Origin: Pseudomonas gozinkensis
Lineage (GTDB): Bacteria > Pseudomonadota > Gammaproteobacteria > Pseudomonadales > Pseudomonadaceae
Assembly: GCF_014863585.1 (NCBI RefSeq)
Contig: NZ_CP062253.1
Span: 4,959,001 to 5,023,000, forward strand
DNA length: 64,000 nucleotides
Reading direction: 5' to 3'
The notes below the pieces were generated by a model. It did no database searches, was not told where the DNA came from, and worked only from the letters and a program-made list of their open reading frames with translations. Made by a program: the position numbers and the translations under genes. This document shows positions 24,259 to 33,863 of this stretch, in pieces (the first letter of the stretch is position 1; every line of letters starts with the position of its first letter).

Positions 24259-25386
24259 ATGCCCGCCACTTTCACTAAAAGCGCACTGCTGCTGAGCCTG
24301 ATGCTCGGCCTTGGTCAGGCCCACGCCGCCAGCCAGTCGAGCCCCGTCGCACTGGCCGCCACTCAGGGCATTCCGCACCCGGCGGTGATCGCCCACCGTG
24401 GCGCGTCCTTCGATGCCCCGGAATCCACCGCCGCCTCCTACAAACTGGCCCGCGACCTGGGCGCCGATTACCTGGAAATGGACTTGCAGCGCAGCAAGGA
24501 CGGCGTGCTGTTCGCCCTGCACGACGACAACCTGCAGCGCACCACCGACGTCGCCACCAAGTTCCCGGAGCGCAAGGACAGCCCGGCCAATGCCTTCACC
24601 ATGGCCGAACTGAAAACCCTCGACGCCGGCAGCTGGTACAACGCCAAGTACCCGGACCGCGCGCGCCCGTCCTACGTCGGTCTGAAGATTCTGACCCTCG
24701 ACGAAATCATCGACATCGCCCAGGCCAACCCAAAGCACAAACCCGGTCTGTACATCGAAACCAAGGAGCCGAAGCTGTTCCCGGGGATCGAGCATGACCT
24801 GAAGGAAAAACTCCAGGCTCGTGGCTGGTTGATTCCGGCGGACGCCAAACCGGCTAAAAACGTCGCCAGCGTCGGCGAGAGCAACGGCAAGGTGATCCTG
24901 CAAACCTTCGAGAAGAGCAGCCTGGAAATGCTGCAAAAGGAAATGCCGCAGGTGCCGAAAATCCTGTTGCTGTGGGTCGGCGAAGGCAGCATCGAGCCGA
25001 AATCCAAAGTGACCTTTGCCGAATCCGGCGAGAAAGACAAGAACGCGTTCTACGGCAAGCAGGAGCCGAAATCCGAAGCCGAGTTCAAGCAGTGGATCGA
25101 CTACGCCAAGGCCCAGGGTGCGATCGGCACCGGCCCTTCGGCGAAGCTGACCCACGGCGGCGATCAGAGCTATTCGGATCTGGTTCAGCCATGGATGAAC
25201 AAGTACACCCACGATCAGGGCCTGCTGGTGCACGTCTACACCGTGGATGAGCCGGTGGACTTCGAGAAAGTCATGGCCTCTGGTGTCGACGGTATCTTCA
25301 CCAACCGCGCCAGCGAACTGCTGAAGTTCTACAAACGCCCGGCCGCCGCCAGTGTGGATCAGGTGTTGAAGAACAACGGTTTCTGA
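24259..25386 (+). CDS. glpQ: Periplasmic glycerophosphodiester phosphodiesterase
   Basis: A 375-residue enzyme that hydrolyses glycerophosphodiesters to glycerol-3-phosphate and an alcohol. Signal peptide LLLSLMLGLGQAHAAS (cleavage near 24). The GDPD motif AHRGASFDAPE supplies H46; E73 and D75 (LEMDLQ) bind metal; H88 (ALHDD) is the second catalytic histidine. The full-length domain ends with VDGIFTNRASELL. It shares TGATG with the downstream AraC gene, so the two are probably one operon. Confidence 0.92.
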   Translation: MPATFTKSALLLSLMLGLGQAHAASQSSPVALAATQGIPHPAVIAHRGASFDAPESTAASYKLARDLGADYLEMDLQRSKDGVLFALHDDNLQRTTDVATKFPERKDSPANAFTMAELKTLDAGSWYNAKYPDRARPSYVGLKILTLDEIIDIAQANPKHKPGLYIETKEPKLFPGIEHDLKEKLQARGWLIPADAKPAKNVASVGESNGKVILQTFEKSSLEMLQKEMPQVPKILLLWVGEGSIEPKSKVTFAESGEKDKNAFYGKQEPKSEAEFKQWIDYAKAQGAIGTGPSAKLTHGGDQSYSDLVQPWMNKYTHDQGLLVHVYTVDEPVDFEKVMASGVDGIFTNRASELLKFYKRPAAASVDQVLKNNGF

Positions 25387-26069
25387 TGCAACCGGACACC
25401 CCGTGGACAGGCCGCCTCTGGCTGGGGCACGACCATGGCCTGATCCACGGGATGTCGGGGCGCACTGCGCCCCACTCCCACTATGCGCACCAACTGATGC
25501 TTGCCCCTGACCGCCCGGTGACTGTGCTGGTCGAGGACAACCCCGTCACCACTTCCCGCCTGCTGATTGCCTCGCAGACTCGGCATGCGATTGTCGAGGC
25601 GCCGGATCCGGTACTCACCATTTATGCCGAACCGTTGCGGTTTGATGCCGAGACATTGCGCAATGCGCTGTTCGACATCGAGTGGTCGCTGTCGACACTG
25701 AATCACGCCATTGGCCAATGCCCGCGTCGCCCTCTGAATGACCCGCGAATCGAACGGGCCCTCGCCAATGTCGATGCTTCGCTGTCGAGTAAAGTCGCCG
25801 CCAGCGCCGTGGCCGATTCCGCCCATGTGTCGCTGAGTCAGTTGCAGCGGTTGTTCGTCAGTCATGTCGGTTTGCCGGTGCGGCGACTGGTCTTGTGGCG
25901 GCGATTGCGGCTGGCGATGGGGTTGATAATCGCCGGCAGCCCGGTAACCGACGCCGCACACGCCGCCGGGTTTGCCGATTCGGCGCACTTCTCCCGCAGC
26001 CTGAAAAAACTCTTCGGCGTGACTGCGCGACAGGCGTTGCAGCACATCGAATTGCGCCTGCTGGATTGA
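25386..26069 (+). CDS. AraC-family regulator
   Basis: A 227-residue regulator. A short cupin-like N-terminal half (TAPHSHYAHQLMLAPD) is followed by two AraC helix-turn-helix motifs (SKVAASAVADSAHVSLSQLQRLF and VTDAAHAAGFADSAHFSRSLKKLFG). It starts within the glpQ stop codon (TGATG), which suggests co-expression and perhaps control of phospholipid turnover genes. It converges on the desaturase-family gene two bases away. Confidence 0.82.
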   Translation: MQPDTPWTGRLWLGHDHGLIHGMSGRTAPHSHYAHQLMLAPDRPVTVLVEDNPVTTSRLLIASQTRHAIVEAPDPVLTIYAEPLRFDAETLRNALFDIEWSLSTLNHAIGQCPRRPLNDPRIERALANVDASLSSKVAASAVADSAHVSLSQLQRLFVSHVGLPVRRLVLWRRLRLAMGLIIAGSPVTDAAHAAGFADSAHFSRSLKKLFGVTARQALQHIELRLLD

Positions 26070-26070
26070 C

Positions 26071-26949
26071 TCAACGTCTCAAACCGTCCGGCACTTTCGG
26101 TTCCTTGCCCAGCACTGCCGGTTCGAACGGATCGAGCAACTGCGCCACGTAGTTACGGGGAAAATCCGGACGACTGCCGATGCCCAGATCGCCCTCGCGG
26201 ATCCGGTAATCCTCGGTGTAAAAACCGGTCCCCAGCAGCCAGTCCCAAAGAGTAAAGAACAGTCCGAAATTGACGTCGCCGGCGCGCCCGTACTTCATGT
26301 GATGAAACCGGTGCAGCGGCGCCCAGGCAAAGATCCAGCGCAACGGGCCGACGCGCATGTCGACGTTTGAATGCTGCAGCAACAGCTGGATCGCAATGGC
26401 GAACGCCAGCAACACCGCCACCTCGGACGGAATGCCCAGCACCAGCAACGGCAACAGCCCCGCCGTCGCCTCCAGCAGTTGATGCAGCGGATGTTTCATC
26501 AAACCGTTGAACCCGTAGAGCCGCTCGACGCTGTGATGAATCGCATGCAACCGCCACATCCAGGGCACGCGATGGCTGGCGTAATGCATCAGGCTCACAC
26601 CGGCATCGGCGATGAAAATCGCCAGCGCCACTTGCAGCCAAAGCGGCCAGTTCGACGGCCACGCACCGTCAATTGCCAGCAGCGCCACCAGCCCCGGCAA
26701 TGCCAGCAGGCCGAGGGCATTCAGCGCTTCGTTGACCAGCGCGTGCAGGAGGTCGCGACGACGATCACCGGCGGGTCGATTCCAGTTCACTTCATAAGGC
26801 AGCAGCCATTCGGCCGCGAACGATACCGCCAGCGCTAAAACAAAAAGCGGCAACAACCACAGCAGCGAATGCCCCGCCAACCCTGTTGCGCCGCCAATAA
26901 ATCCAGCCCAGAACAACGGCGCGTACAACCACGAAAAGATGCGTTTCAT
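26071..26949 (-). CDS. Sterol desaturase/fatty-acid hydroxylase family membrane protein
   Basis: A 292-residue integral membrane protein with about five hydrophobic helices. Histidine clusters HYASHR, HAIHHS and HRFHHMKYG form the di-iron site of the fatty acid hydroxylase superfamily. The substrate in Pseudomonas is unknown. Start ATG 26949 has a perfect AGGAGG. A farther upstream ATG would add a non-membrane tail and is rejected. Confidence 0.85.
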   Translation of the reverse strand: MKRIFSWLYAPLFWAGFIGGATGLAGHSLLWLLPLFVLALAVSFAAEWLLPYEVNWNRPAGDRRRDLLHALVNEALNALGLLALPGLVALLAIDGAWPSNWPLWLQVALAIFIADAGVSLMHYASHRVPWMWRLHAIHHSVERLYGFNGLMKHPLHQLLEATAGLLPLLVLGIPSEVAVLLAFAIAIQLLLQHSNVDMRVGPLRWIFAWAPLHRFHHMKYGRAGDVNFGLFFTLWDWLLGTGFYTEDYRIREGDLGIGSRPDFPRNYVAQLLDPFEPAVLGKEPKVPDGLRR

Positions 26950-27101
26950 GTCCACCTCCTTTAATTGAAAGCAGAGCATGAAAGTTGCCGGCGAACGGCG
27001 ATTGAACAAACGACGCAAACCCGTCCGGCATTTTTAAGGGTGAATTAAGTTGCAGCGATTAACCTGAACTCACTTAAACGAATCACCCAAAGGAATAACC
27101 G

Positions 27102-27407
27102 ATGAAAACTTTGACTGCCCTGTTTACCGCTGCCGCCCTGACCCTCACCGCTGGCCTTGCCCAGGCTGACGTTCGCGTTGACCAGATCCCGCAACTGGTC
27201 AAGGAAGGCAAGATCAAGTCGTTGGAGTCGATGAACGAACAAGCGCTGAAACTGCATCCGGGCGCGACCATCACCGACACCGACCTGGATAACCACTTCA
27301 ATGGTTATGAGTATGAAGTTGAATTGCGTACTGCTGACGGTAAAGAGTTCGATGTGGACTTTGATGCAACGACTGGCAAGGTGCTGACCAACAAGCAAGA
27401 CACTTGA
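27102..27407 (+). CDS. Periplasmic PepSY-domain protein
   Basis: A 101-residue exported protein. Signal peptide MKTLTALFTAAALTLTAGLAQA, then one PepSY domain (residues ~25-100: IPQLVKEGKIKSLESMNEQALKLHPG ... YEYEVELRTADGKEFDVDFDATTGKVL). Such single-domain proteins may inhibit proteases or bind peptides in the periplasm. Followed by a strong bidirectional terminator. Confidence 0.85.
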   Translation: MKTLTALFTAAALTLTAGLAQADVRVDQIPQLVKEGKIKSLESMNEQALKLHPGATITDTDLDNHFNGYEYEVELRTADGKEFDVDFDATTGKVLTNKQDT

Positions 27408-27422
27408 TTGGCTGATAAAACA

Positions 27423-27458
27423 AAGCCGCACGACTATTGAATCGTGCGGCTTTTTTGT
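27423..27458. terminator. Bidirectional intrinsic terminator
   Basis: An 11-bp stem (AAGCCGCACGA with TCGTGCGGCTT) is followed by a T-run. It lies between the PepSY gene and the opposing FlxA-like gene and could serve both. Confidence 0.85.
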
Positions 27459-27467
27459 GCCCGCAAC

Positions 27468-27911
27468 TTATGCGGAGGTACTGACCAGCGAACCAGACGT
27501 ACTCGAATCCGAATCCTGCAACGCCGCCAACAACGCCGCTGTCGCCGTCTGCAACGAAGCCGACGTTGTCGCGATCTGCGACTGCGCAGCCGCGACATTC
27601 GCAGCCTTGGCTTCCTCACTTTCCTGCTTGGCTTGGGCCGCTTGCAGCGCCTGCTGTTCTTCCTGCAACTGCTTCTGCAACTCGGCAATCTGCTTGCGCA
27701 GTTCTTTCACCGTGTCCGATTCATCGCTGCTGGAGCTGCTGTCCTCCGCCGGCGCCGCACCGCCGCCCGCCGCGACTTTGCTGGTATCAGCCTTCACACC
27801 GGTGCTGGCCGCCGCGGTGGTCGAGGTGTCGTCGCCGGTGTCGGCAATCGAGGTCTTGCTGGTGGGCGTGGTGACGGTCTGATTGATCGAAACAGACGTG
27901 ATGCTGACCAT
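27468..27911 (-). CDS. FlxA-like coiled-coil protein
   Basis: A 147-residue protein. Residues ~1-60 are Ser/Thr/Ala-rich and low complexity. Residues ~62-110 form a heptad-rich coiled coil (VKELRKQIAELQKQLQEEQQALQAAQAKQ). The rest is again Ala/Ser-rich. No signal peptide. The pattern resembles FlxA-family proteins, which are sometimes linked to flagellar regulons; no function is proven. ATG 27911 has a GGAG about eight bases upstream. A perfect 8-bp hairpin lies just before the ribosome site (27926-27945). Confidence 0.6.
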   Translation of the reverse strand: MVSITSVSINQTVTTPTSKTSIADTGDDTSTTAAASTGVKADTSKVAAGGGAAPAEDSSSSSDESDTVKELRKQIAELQKQLQEEQQALQAAQAKQESEEAKAANVAAAQSQIATTSASLQTATAALLAALQDSDSSTSGSLVSTSA

Positions 27912-27925
27912 GGGAAATCTCCAAT

Positions 27926-27945
27926 GCCGGTTATAGATAACCGGC
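27926..27945 (-). other. Hairpin next to the FlxA-like ribosome site
   Basis: GCCGGTTA and TAACCGGC form a perfect 8-bp stem closing a four-base loop. It ends ~9 bases before the GGAG of the FlxA-like gene, so it could modulate translation. Confidence 0.45.
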
Positions 27946-28023
27946 CATCGGCGGCGGTCTGCACGAATTGAGATCGACTGTGTACCGACTCGGTATCCGA
28001 ACCGGTACACACTCACTGACCGG

Positions 28024-29646
28024 TCAGACACTCAGGCGAGCGGTGACATCGTTCAGTTGGCCAGACAGGCCGTGCAGGTTCTGGCTGGCGCTTTCGGTGC
28101 GCTGCACGTTGTCGAGGTTGGTGCTGGCGATCGAGGTGATCTCGGTCAGGTTGCGCGAGATGTCTTCGGCGACCGAGGTCTGTTCCTCGGCGGCGGTAGC
28201 GATCTGACGGTTCATGTCGCGGATCGCTTCCACTGCATGGGTGATGCGCTCGAGCATGGCGCCGGCCTGGGTCACTTGCTCGACGCTTTCATCGCTGCGG
28301 GTCTGGCCGCTGTCGATGGCCTGGGCCGCATCCACCGCGCCGGTCTGCACGCTGTGGATGATCTGATTGATTTCGATAATCGACTCCGCCGTACGCTGCG
28401 CGAGGTTGCGCACTTCGTCGGCCACCACCGCAAAACCGCGCCCGGCTTCACCGGCGCGGGCCGCTTCGATGGCGGCGTTGAGCGCCAGCAGGTTGGTCTG
28501 TTCGGCGATCCCGCGAATCACTTCCAGTACCTTGCCGATCCGGCCGCTGTCGGCTTCAAGACGACGGATCACCGTGGCGGTGTTGGCGATTTCGCCGCGC
28601 ATCTGGGTGATGCTGTGGATGGTGCTCTGCATGACCTTCTCGCCCTGTTGCGCGGACTGGTCGGCATCGTCGGCAGCACGCGCCGCGTCGGCCGCATGAC
28701 GGGCGACTTCCTGGGCGGTGGCGGACATTTCGTTCATCGCCGTGGCCACCTGATCGGTGCGGTTGAACTGCTCGTTGGTGCCGCCGGCCATCAGCGTGGC
28801 GATGGCGTTCAACTCGCCGCTGGCGCTGTCCAGATCCTTGGCGCTGCGTTGCAGATGGTTGAAGGTTTCGGCGAGGAAATCGCGCAGGGTGTTGGCGGCG
28901 GCGGCGAGGTTACCCAGCTCGTCCTGACGGTCACTGGCCACGCGCTCGACCAGCCGGCCCTTGCTCAAGTGGGTGACGTAGTCGATGAGTTTGCGGATCG
29001 GCTCAACCAGGTTGCGGTTGACCAGCCACAGGCTCAGCAAACCGATCAGCAAGCCCGACGCGAGCATCACCAGCAGCCCCAGCCACACGGTGCGATCGGC
29101 ACTGGCGCTGATCTGCGCCGATTGCTCGGTGCCCTGCTTGCGCAACTCGGCTACCAGCTCACTCATCTGGTCGCTGGCGGCACGGTCGACGCCTTTGACG
29201 GCGGCGTCGCCCGCAGTCGGATCGGCACCGGCAGCGACGTAGGCATCGCGGCCCTTCTGGTACGCAGCGCCGAGCAGACGATGTTCTTCGCGCAGACGCT
29301 CAATGCGGGTTTTCAGCGCAGGCTCGAGGCCTTTCTGGTTGGCCAGCTCCCCGAGGATGCCCTGCACATCGCGCTGACGGTCTTCGAACTGGCCCCAGTA
29401 CTTGGCCAGATCCGCCGGTTGCTTGCCGCGCAGCAGGACGTTTTTCCACTCCTGGACCTGCACCTTGAATTGCAGGTTGGCTTCGTCGATCAGTTGCGAG
29501 GTGTGCAAGGGGCCGGCGATCAACTGGCTGTAACTCTGCACGCCGTTGGACAGGAAGTGAAAGCAGGCCAGCGCGATCAACAGCATCGCCAGCAGGCTGC
29601 CGCTCAGCAGGGCGAGAATTTGCGCTCTCAGGGATTTTTGCAGCAT
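28024..29646 (-). CDS. Membrane methyl-accepting chemotaxis protein
   Basis: A 540-residue chemoreceptor. N-terminal membrane helix at ~10-32, a helical periplasmic sensor (~35-185, four-helix-bundle or HBM type: [23 protein letters not shown]), second membrane helix (~190-212), a HAMP domain, then the cytoplasmic signalling domain with tip [40 protein letters not shown]. No C-terminal pentapeptide for methyl-transferase tethering is visible. The ligand is unknown. It runs into the FlxA-like gene with a 112-base gap that has an inverted repeat GTGTACCG/CGGTACAC. Confidence 0.9.
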   Translation of the reverse strand: MLQKSLRAQILALLSGSLLAMLLIALACFHFLSNGVQSYSQLIAGPLHTSQLIDEANLQFKVQVQEWKNVLLRGKQPADLAKYWGQFEDRQRDVQGILGELANQKGLEPALKTRIERLREEHRLLGAAYQKGRDAYVAAGADPTAGDAAVKGVDRAASDQMSELVAELRKQGTEQSAQISASADRTVWLGLLVMLASGLLIGLLSLWLVNRNLVEPIRKLIDYVTHLSKGRLVERVASDRQDELGNLAAAANTLRDFLAETFNHLQRSAKDLDSASGELNAIATLMAGGTNEQFNRTDQVATAMNEMSATAQEVARHAADAARAADDADQSAQQGEKVMQSTIHSITQMRGEIANTATVIRRLEADSGRIGKVLEVIRGIAEQTNLLALNAAIEAARAGEAGRGFAVVADEVRNLAQRTAESIIEINQIIHSVQTGAVDAAQAIDSGQTRSDESVEQVTQAGAMLERITHAVEAIRDMNRQIATAAEEQTSVAEDISRNLTEITSIASTNLDNVQRTESASQNLHGLSGQLNDVTARLSV

Positions 29647-29832
29647 CGCAGGTACTCGGGACAGGGATGAGGCACGTCCGGTAAGACGTGATTTTTTGGC
29701 CGGACATCCGTGTCGGCGGACCTTGGCTCTTGGCCGAAGGCGCGCAACCTAACTCATGCGTGATCGGCGTGCCAGAGCCCTTCTTGAGAAAAATCCGACC
29801 GCCGGTAACGCATTGATTTGACGTCATTTTGC

Positions 29833-29855
29833 TGTCACACAAACGTCATGTGACA
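29833..29855. promoter_or_regulatory. Inverted repeat upstream of zntB
   Basis: TGTCACA (29833-29839) and TGTGACA (29849-29855) are separated by nine bases in the divergent region between the chemoreceptor and zntB genes. An operator is possible. Confidence 0.35.
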
Positions 29856-29921
29856 TTGCGATGATGCGGCTCAGGTGAATCTGCAAATCCCGCGACAGAC
29901 GCCTCCTCGCAGCGAGCCTTC

Positions 29922-30944
29922 ATGAACCACAGCCTCGATATCAGCCATCGTGATCCTGACCTGTTCGGCCTGCTTTACGGCTTTCGGTTTCGCCCCGGTG
30001 AACGCGGGCGCGAGGTGGATTCGGCAACCGCCCTGCGCTGCCTGCAAGACGACAGCGAGGGCGATGAATTTCTCTGGCTGCACCTGAACCTGGCCCATGC
30101 CGCGTGCGAGCGCTGGATGAAAAGTCATCTGCAATTGCCCGAAGAGTTTTTCGAAGCACTGCACGAAGGTTCGCGCTCGACCCGCATCGAGCATGTCGAT
30201 TCGGCGTTGCTGGCGGTGGTCAACGACGTGGTGTTCAACCTCAGCAGCATGGTGTCGTCGGACGTGTCGACGCTGTGGGTCTGCGTGCGCAGCAAACTGA
30301 TCGTCAGTGCGCGCCTGCAACCGTTGCACTCGGTGGACAAGCTGCGGTCGTCGGTGAAGTCCGGCGAGTGTTTTCGTTCGCCGCTGGAACTGCTGGTGCA
30401 TCTGCTGCGCGATCAGGGCGAAGTGCTGACCCAGATCGTGCGCAAGACCAGCATGAGCGTCGATCAGGTCGAAGACGAATTGCTGTCCTCGCGACTGTCG
30501 ACCAACCGCGCCGAACTCGGTGCCAACCGGCGGGTGCTGGTGCGCCTGCAACGGCTGCTGGCGCTGGAACCGGGCTCGCTGCTGCGCCTGCTCAACCGGC
30601 CGCCACCGTGGTTGCAGAAGGAAGACGTGAAGGAGCTGCGCAAGTCCACCGAGGAGTTCGCGCTGATCATCAACGACCTCACCGCCCTGGGCGAGCGGAT
30701 CAAGCTGTTGCAGGAAGAGATCGCCGCCAACCTCAACGAACAGAGCAACCGCACGCTGTTCACCCTGACCGTGGTCACGGTGCTGGCGTTGCCGATCAAC
30801 ATCATTGCCGGTTTCTTCGGCATGAACGTCGGCGGTGTGCCGCTATCTACCGATCCGGAAGGGTTCTGGATTCTGGTGGCGCTGGTGGCGACGTTCACCG
30901 TGATTGCCGGGCGCTGGGCGTTTCGCAAGCGGCGGGATTACTAA
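29922..30944 (+). CDS. zntB: CorA-family metal transporter, ZntB-like
   Basis: A 340-residue CorA-superfamily protein. A long cytoplasmic N-terminal funnel domain is followed by two C-terminal membrane helices at ~280-300 and ~314-332, with the signature GMNVGGVP at the pore mouth. The GGVP/GGIP tail is typical of ZntB-type zinc transporters rather than Mg2+ CorA (GMNFxxMP). Direction of transport is not settled for the family. It lies alone, with an REP pair downstream. Confidence 0.85.
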   Translation: MNHSLDISHRDPDLFGLLYGFRFRPGERGREVDSATALRCLQDDSEGDEFLWLHLNLAHAACERWMKSHLQLPEEFFEALHEGSRSTRIEHVDSALLAVVNDVVFNLSSMVSSDVSTLWVCVRSKLIVSARLQPLHSVDKLRSSVKSGECFRSPLELLVHLLRDQGEVLTQIVRKTSMSVDQVEDELLSSRLSTNRAELGANRRVLVRLQRLLALEPGSLLRLLNRPPPWLQKEDVKELRKSTEEFALIINDLTALGERIKLLQEEIAANLNEQSNRTLFTLTVVTVLALPINIIAGFFGMNVGGVPLSTDPEGFWILVALVATFTVIAGRWAFRKRRDY

Positions 30945-30957
30945 GAGCCGATCTCCT

Positions 30958-31044
30958 GTGGGAGCGAGCTTGCTCGCGAATGCGGACACCCGGATGACAT
31001 CTCCTTTGCTGACACACCGCAATCGCGAGCAAGCTCGCTCCCAC
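30958..31044. repeat. REP pair
   Basis: GTGGGAGCGAGCTTGCTCGCGA and its inverse TCGCGAGCAAGCTCGCTCCCAC are arranged head to head with ~43 bases between them, behind zntB. Confidence 0.75.
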
Positions 31045-31172
31045 AGTGTTACTGGCTGAATTCGGATCAGTGGATCGGCTAATAGACCGAACACTGATCT
31101 GTCGCAGCCTCTCTGTAATATTTAGCAACGATCATGGGCGACACTCCTTCCCCCGCTCAGGATTGTCCTCCC

Positions 31173-32786
31173 ATGGCTACTCCCTCCCTGACCGCCAGCC
31201 CGACCCCTGCCTCCAGCGGCAGACCGGCGCTCGACAAGAAAACCGGCCCCTTCACTTACGTGGTGTTCTTCGCCGTGCTGGCCATGGGGATGCTGTTCAC
31301 CGCCTACAGCCTGATGCACGACATGCACGAACTCGGCACGGTGGTCACCACCTGGACCCCGTTCCTGCTGCTCGGCGTGGCGTTGTTGATCGCACTGGGT
31401 TTCGAGTTCGTCAACGGTTTCCACGACACCGCCAACGCCGTCGCCACGGTGATCTACACCCACTCGCTGCCGCCGAATGTGGCCGTGGTGTGGTCGGGTT
31501 TCTTCAACTTCCTCGGGGTGCTGCTGTCGAGCGGCGCGGTGGCGTTCGGCATCATTGCGCTGCTGCCGGTGGAGCTGATTCTGCAAGTCGGCTCGTCCGC
31601 CGGTTTCGCAATGATTTTCGCCCTGTTGATCGCAGCGATCCTGTGGAACCTCGGCACCTGGTGGCTGGGCCTGCCGGCCTCGTCGTCGCACACGCTGATC
31701 GGTTCGATCATCGGCGTCGGCGTGGCCAATGCCTTGATGCATGGCCGCGACGGCACCAGCGGTGTGGACTGGGCCCAGGCGACCAAGATCGGTTACGCGC
31801 TGCTGCTGTCGCCGCTGGTGGGTTTCGGTTGCGCTGCGCTGTTGCTGCTGGCGCTGCGTGCGTTCGTGAAGAATCGCGCGCTGTACAAGGCGCCGGAAGG
31901 CAATACGCCGCCGCCATGGTGGATTCGCGGTCTGCTGATCCTGACCTGTACCGGCGTGTCCTTTGCCCACGGCTCCAACGACGGCCAGAAAGGCATGGGC
32001 CTGATCATGCTGATTCTGGTCGGCACCCTGCCGATGGCCTACGCACTGAACCGCACCATGCCGGAAGAACAGTCGCTGCAATTCGCCGCCGTCGCCCAAG
32101 TGACCCAGCAAGCACTGGTGAAAAGTGCGCCACTGCCGGCACCGGCCGATCCACGCGCAGTGCTCTCCGACTACGTGCGCAGCAAGGAAGCCACGCCGCA
32201 ACTGATCCCGGCCCTCGCCGCCCTGACCGGGCACATCGGTGAAGAAGTCAAAGGGTACGGTTCGCTGGCGAAAGTCCCGGCCGAGGCCATGGGCAACGTG
32301 CGTAACGACATGTACCTGGCCAGCGAAACCATTCGCCTGATGGACAAGAACAAGGTCGGCACCTTCGACGCCGACACCAGCGGCAAGCTGCAACTGTTCA
32401 AGCAACAGATCGACAACGCCACCCGGTTCATTCCGCTGTGGGTGAAGATCGCCGTGGCGATTGCCTTGGGGCTGGGCACCATGGTCGGTTGGAAGCGGAT
32501 CGTGGTCACGGTCGGCGAGAAAATCGGCAAAACCCACCTGACCTACGCCCAGGGCGCTTCGGCTGAAACCGTGGCGATGCTGACCATCGGCGCCGCCGAC
32601 ATGTTCGGCTTGCCGGTATCGACTACTCATGTGCTGTCCTCTGGCGTGGCCGGGACCATGGTCGCCAACGGTGGCGGCTTGCAGATGAAGACCATCCGCA
32701 ATCTGCTGATGGCGTGGGTGCTGACCTTGCCGGCGGCGATTCTGCTGTCGGGCAGTCTTTACTGGCTGTTTACCCAGATTTTCTGA
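31173..32786 (+). CDS. PiT-family inorganic phosphate transporter
   Basis: A 537-residue proton-coupled phosphate permease. The two PiT half signatures are visible: GFEFVNGFHDTANAVATVI near residue 90 and FAHGSNDGQKGMGLIMLIL near residue 270, with ~10 hydrophobic helices. A central cytoplasmic stretch of ~150 residues (VPAEAMGNVRNDMYLASETIRLM) separates the last helices. ATG 31173 and an ATG 13 codons earlier are both possible starts. A REP hairpin lies behind the stop. Confidence 0.88.
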   Translation: MATPSLTASPTPASSGRPALDKKTGPFTYVVFFAVLAMGMLFTAYSLMHDMHELGTVVTTWTPFLLLGVALLIALGFEFVNGFHDTANAVATVIYTHSLPPNVAVVWSGFFNFLGVLLSSGAVAFGIIALLPVELILQVGSSAGFAMIFALLIAAILWNLGTWWLGLPASSSHTLIGSIIGVGVANALMHGRDGTSGVDWAQATKIGYALLLSPLVGFGCAALLLLALRAFVKNRALYKAPEGNTPPPWWIRGLLILTCTGVSFAHGSNDGQKGMGLIMLILVGTLPMAYALNRTMPEEQSLQFAAVAQVTQQALVKSAPLPAPADPRAVLSDYVRSKEATPQLIPALAALTGHIGEEVKGYGSLAKVPAEAMGNVRNDMYLASETIRLMDKNKVGTFDADTSGKLQLFKQQIDNATRFIPLWVKIAVAIALGLGTMVGWKRIVVTVGEKIGKTHLTYAQGASAETVAMLTIGAADMFGLPVSTTHVLSSGVAGTMVANGGGLQMKTIRNLLMAWVLTLPAAILLSGSLYWLFTQIF

Positions 32787-32804
32787 TCGACATTGATCAA
32801 CCTT

Positions 32805-32826
32805 GTGGGAGCGAGCCTGCTCCCAC
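32805..32826 (+). repeat. Single REP-like hairpin behind the phosphate transporter
   Basis: GTGGGAGCGAGCCTGCTCCCAC is a truncated REP unit that is itself a near-perfect hairpin and may terminate transcription. Confidence 0.5.
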
Positions 32827-32846
32827 ATTTGATCTGTGCAGAGCTG

Positions 32847-33743
32847 TTAAAGCGTCGAACGAATCAAATCCCCCAGCCAGTCCATGAACACCCGCACCCG
32901 CAACGGCAGATGCCGCTGCCTCGCGTACAACAGTGAAATGCCCATCGCCGGCGCGGTGTATTGCGGCAGCACGGTGACGATCTCGCCACTGTCCAGATAG
33001 GTATTCATCCCGGTACGCGGCACCTGGATCAGACCGAATCCACCCAGGCACGCCGACTCGTAGGCATCGGTGCTGTTGACCGTCACGCTGCCGGCCATTG
33101 GCACGCGGTGGACCTGCCCGTCCTGCTCGTAGACAAACCCTTCCGAACGCGAACCCAGCACACCGACGTAGTGCACCAGCCGATGCTGCGCCAGGTCTTC
33201 CAGAGCCTGCGGCACGCCGTAGCGCTCCAGATACGCAGGGCTGGCACAGTTGATCATGCTGAAATCCCCCAGATGCCGCGCCACCACGGATTGATCCGGC
33301 TGCGCGCCGATGCGCACCACGCAATCGAAACCTTCGGCGAGCAGGTCAACCCGGCGATCGGTGCTGCTGATTTCCAGCTCAAGGTTCGGATGCCGGGCCA
33401 TGAATTCCGGCAACTTCGGCATGATCAGCCGCCGCGACAGAATGTTCGGCATATCGACCCGGATCCGCCCGGTCAGCGACGCTTCGTCCTGGCGGAACAG
33501 GTTCTCGATTTCGTCCATGTGCGACAGCAGATCCTTGCTCCGCTCGTACAACGCGAGGCCGTCCTGAGTCGCCTGGACCTTGCGCGTGGTGCGTTGCAGC
33601 AGACGTGTGCCGAGCAGGCTTTCCAGCGCCTGCACCTGCTCGGACACCGTTGAACGCGGCAGCCCCAGACTCTCCCCCGCCATCGTGAAACTCGACAATT
33701 CGCTGACCCGGACAAAGGTGCGCAGCAGTTCCAGTTTGTTCAT
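32847..33743 (-). CDS. LysR-family regulator
   Basis: A 298-residue LysR-type regulator. N-terminal HTH (LLRTFVRVSELSSFTMAGESLGLPRSTVSEQVQALESLLGTRLLQR), then an effector domain with the RIRVDMPNILSRR and FDCVVRIG motifs of the AaeR/DmlR-like subgroup. It is divergent from the SDR gene at 33864, its likely target. Confidence 0.85.
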   Translation of the reverse strand: MNKLELLRTFVRVSELSSFTMAGESLGLPRSTVSEQVQALESLLGTRLLQRTTRKVQATQDGLALYERSKDLLSHMDEIENLFRQDEASLTGRIRVDMPNILSRRLIMPKLPEFMARHPNLELEISSTDRRVDLLAEGFDCVVRIGAQPDQSVVARHLGDFSMINCASPAYLERYGVPQALEDLAQHRLVHYVGVLGSRSEGFVYEQDGQVHRVPMAGSVTVNSTDAYESACLGGFGLIQVPRTGMNTYLDSGEIVTVLPQYTAPAMGISLLYARQRHLPLRVRVFMDWLGDLIRSTL

Positions 33744-33863
33744 GGGCCACCCATTGATTGTTCGGACAATCCGACCAGTGATTCCGGTTTAAGTCTGTTT
33801 ATCACCTCATGGCGGATAAATAAACTTTGCTGCATCAACCGTCACTGCTCTCGAGGAAATCCC

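Noticed and set aside
27423..29646. Plus-strand frames across the FlxA-like and chemoreceptor genes
   Set aside because: They are shadow frames of the GC-rich minus-strand genes; signalling-domain motifs are intact on the minus strand.
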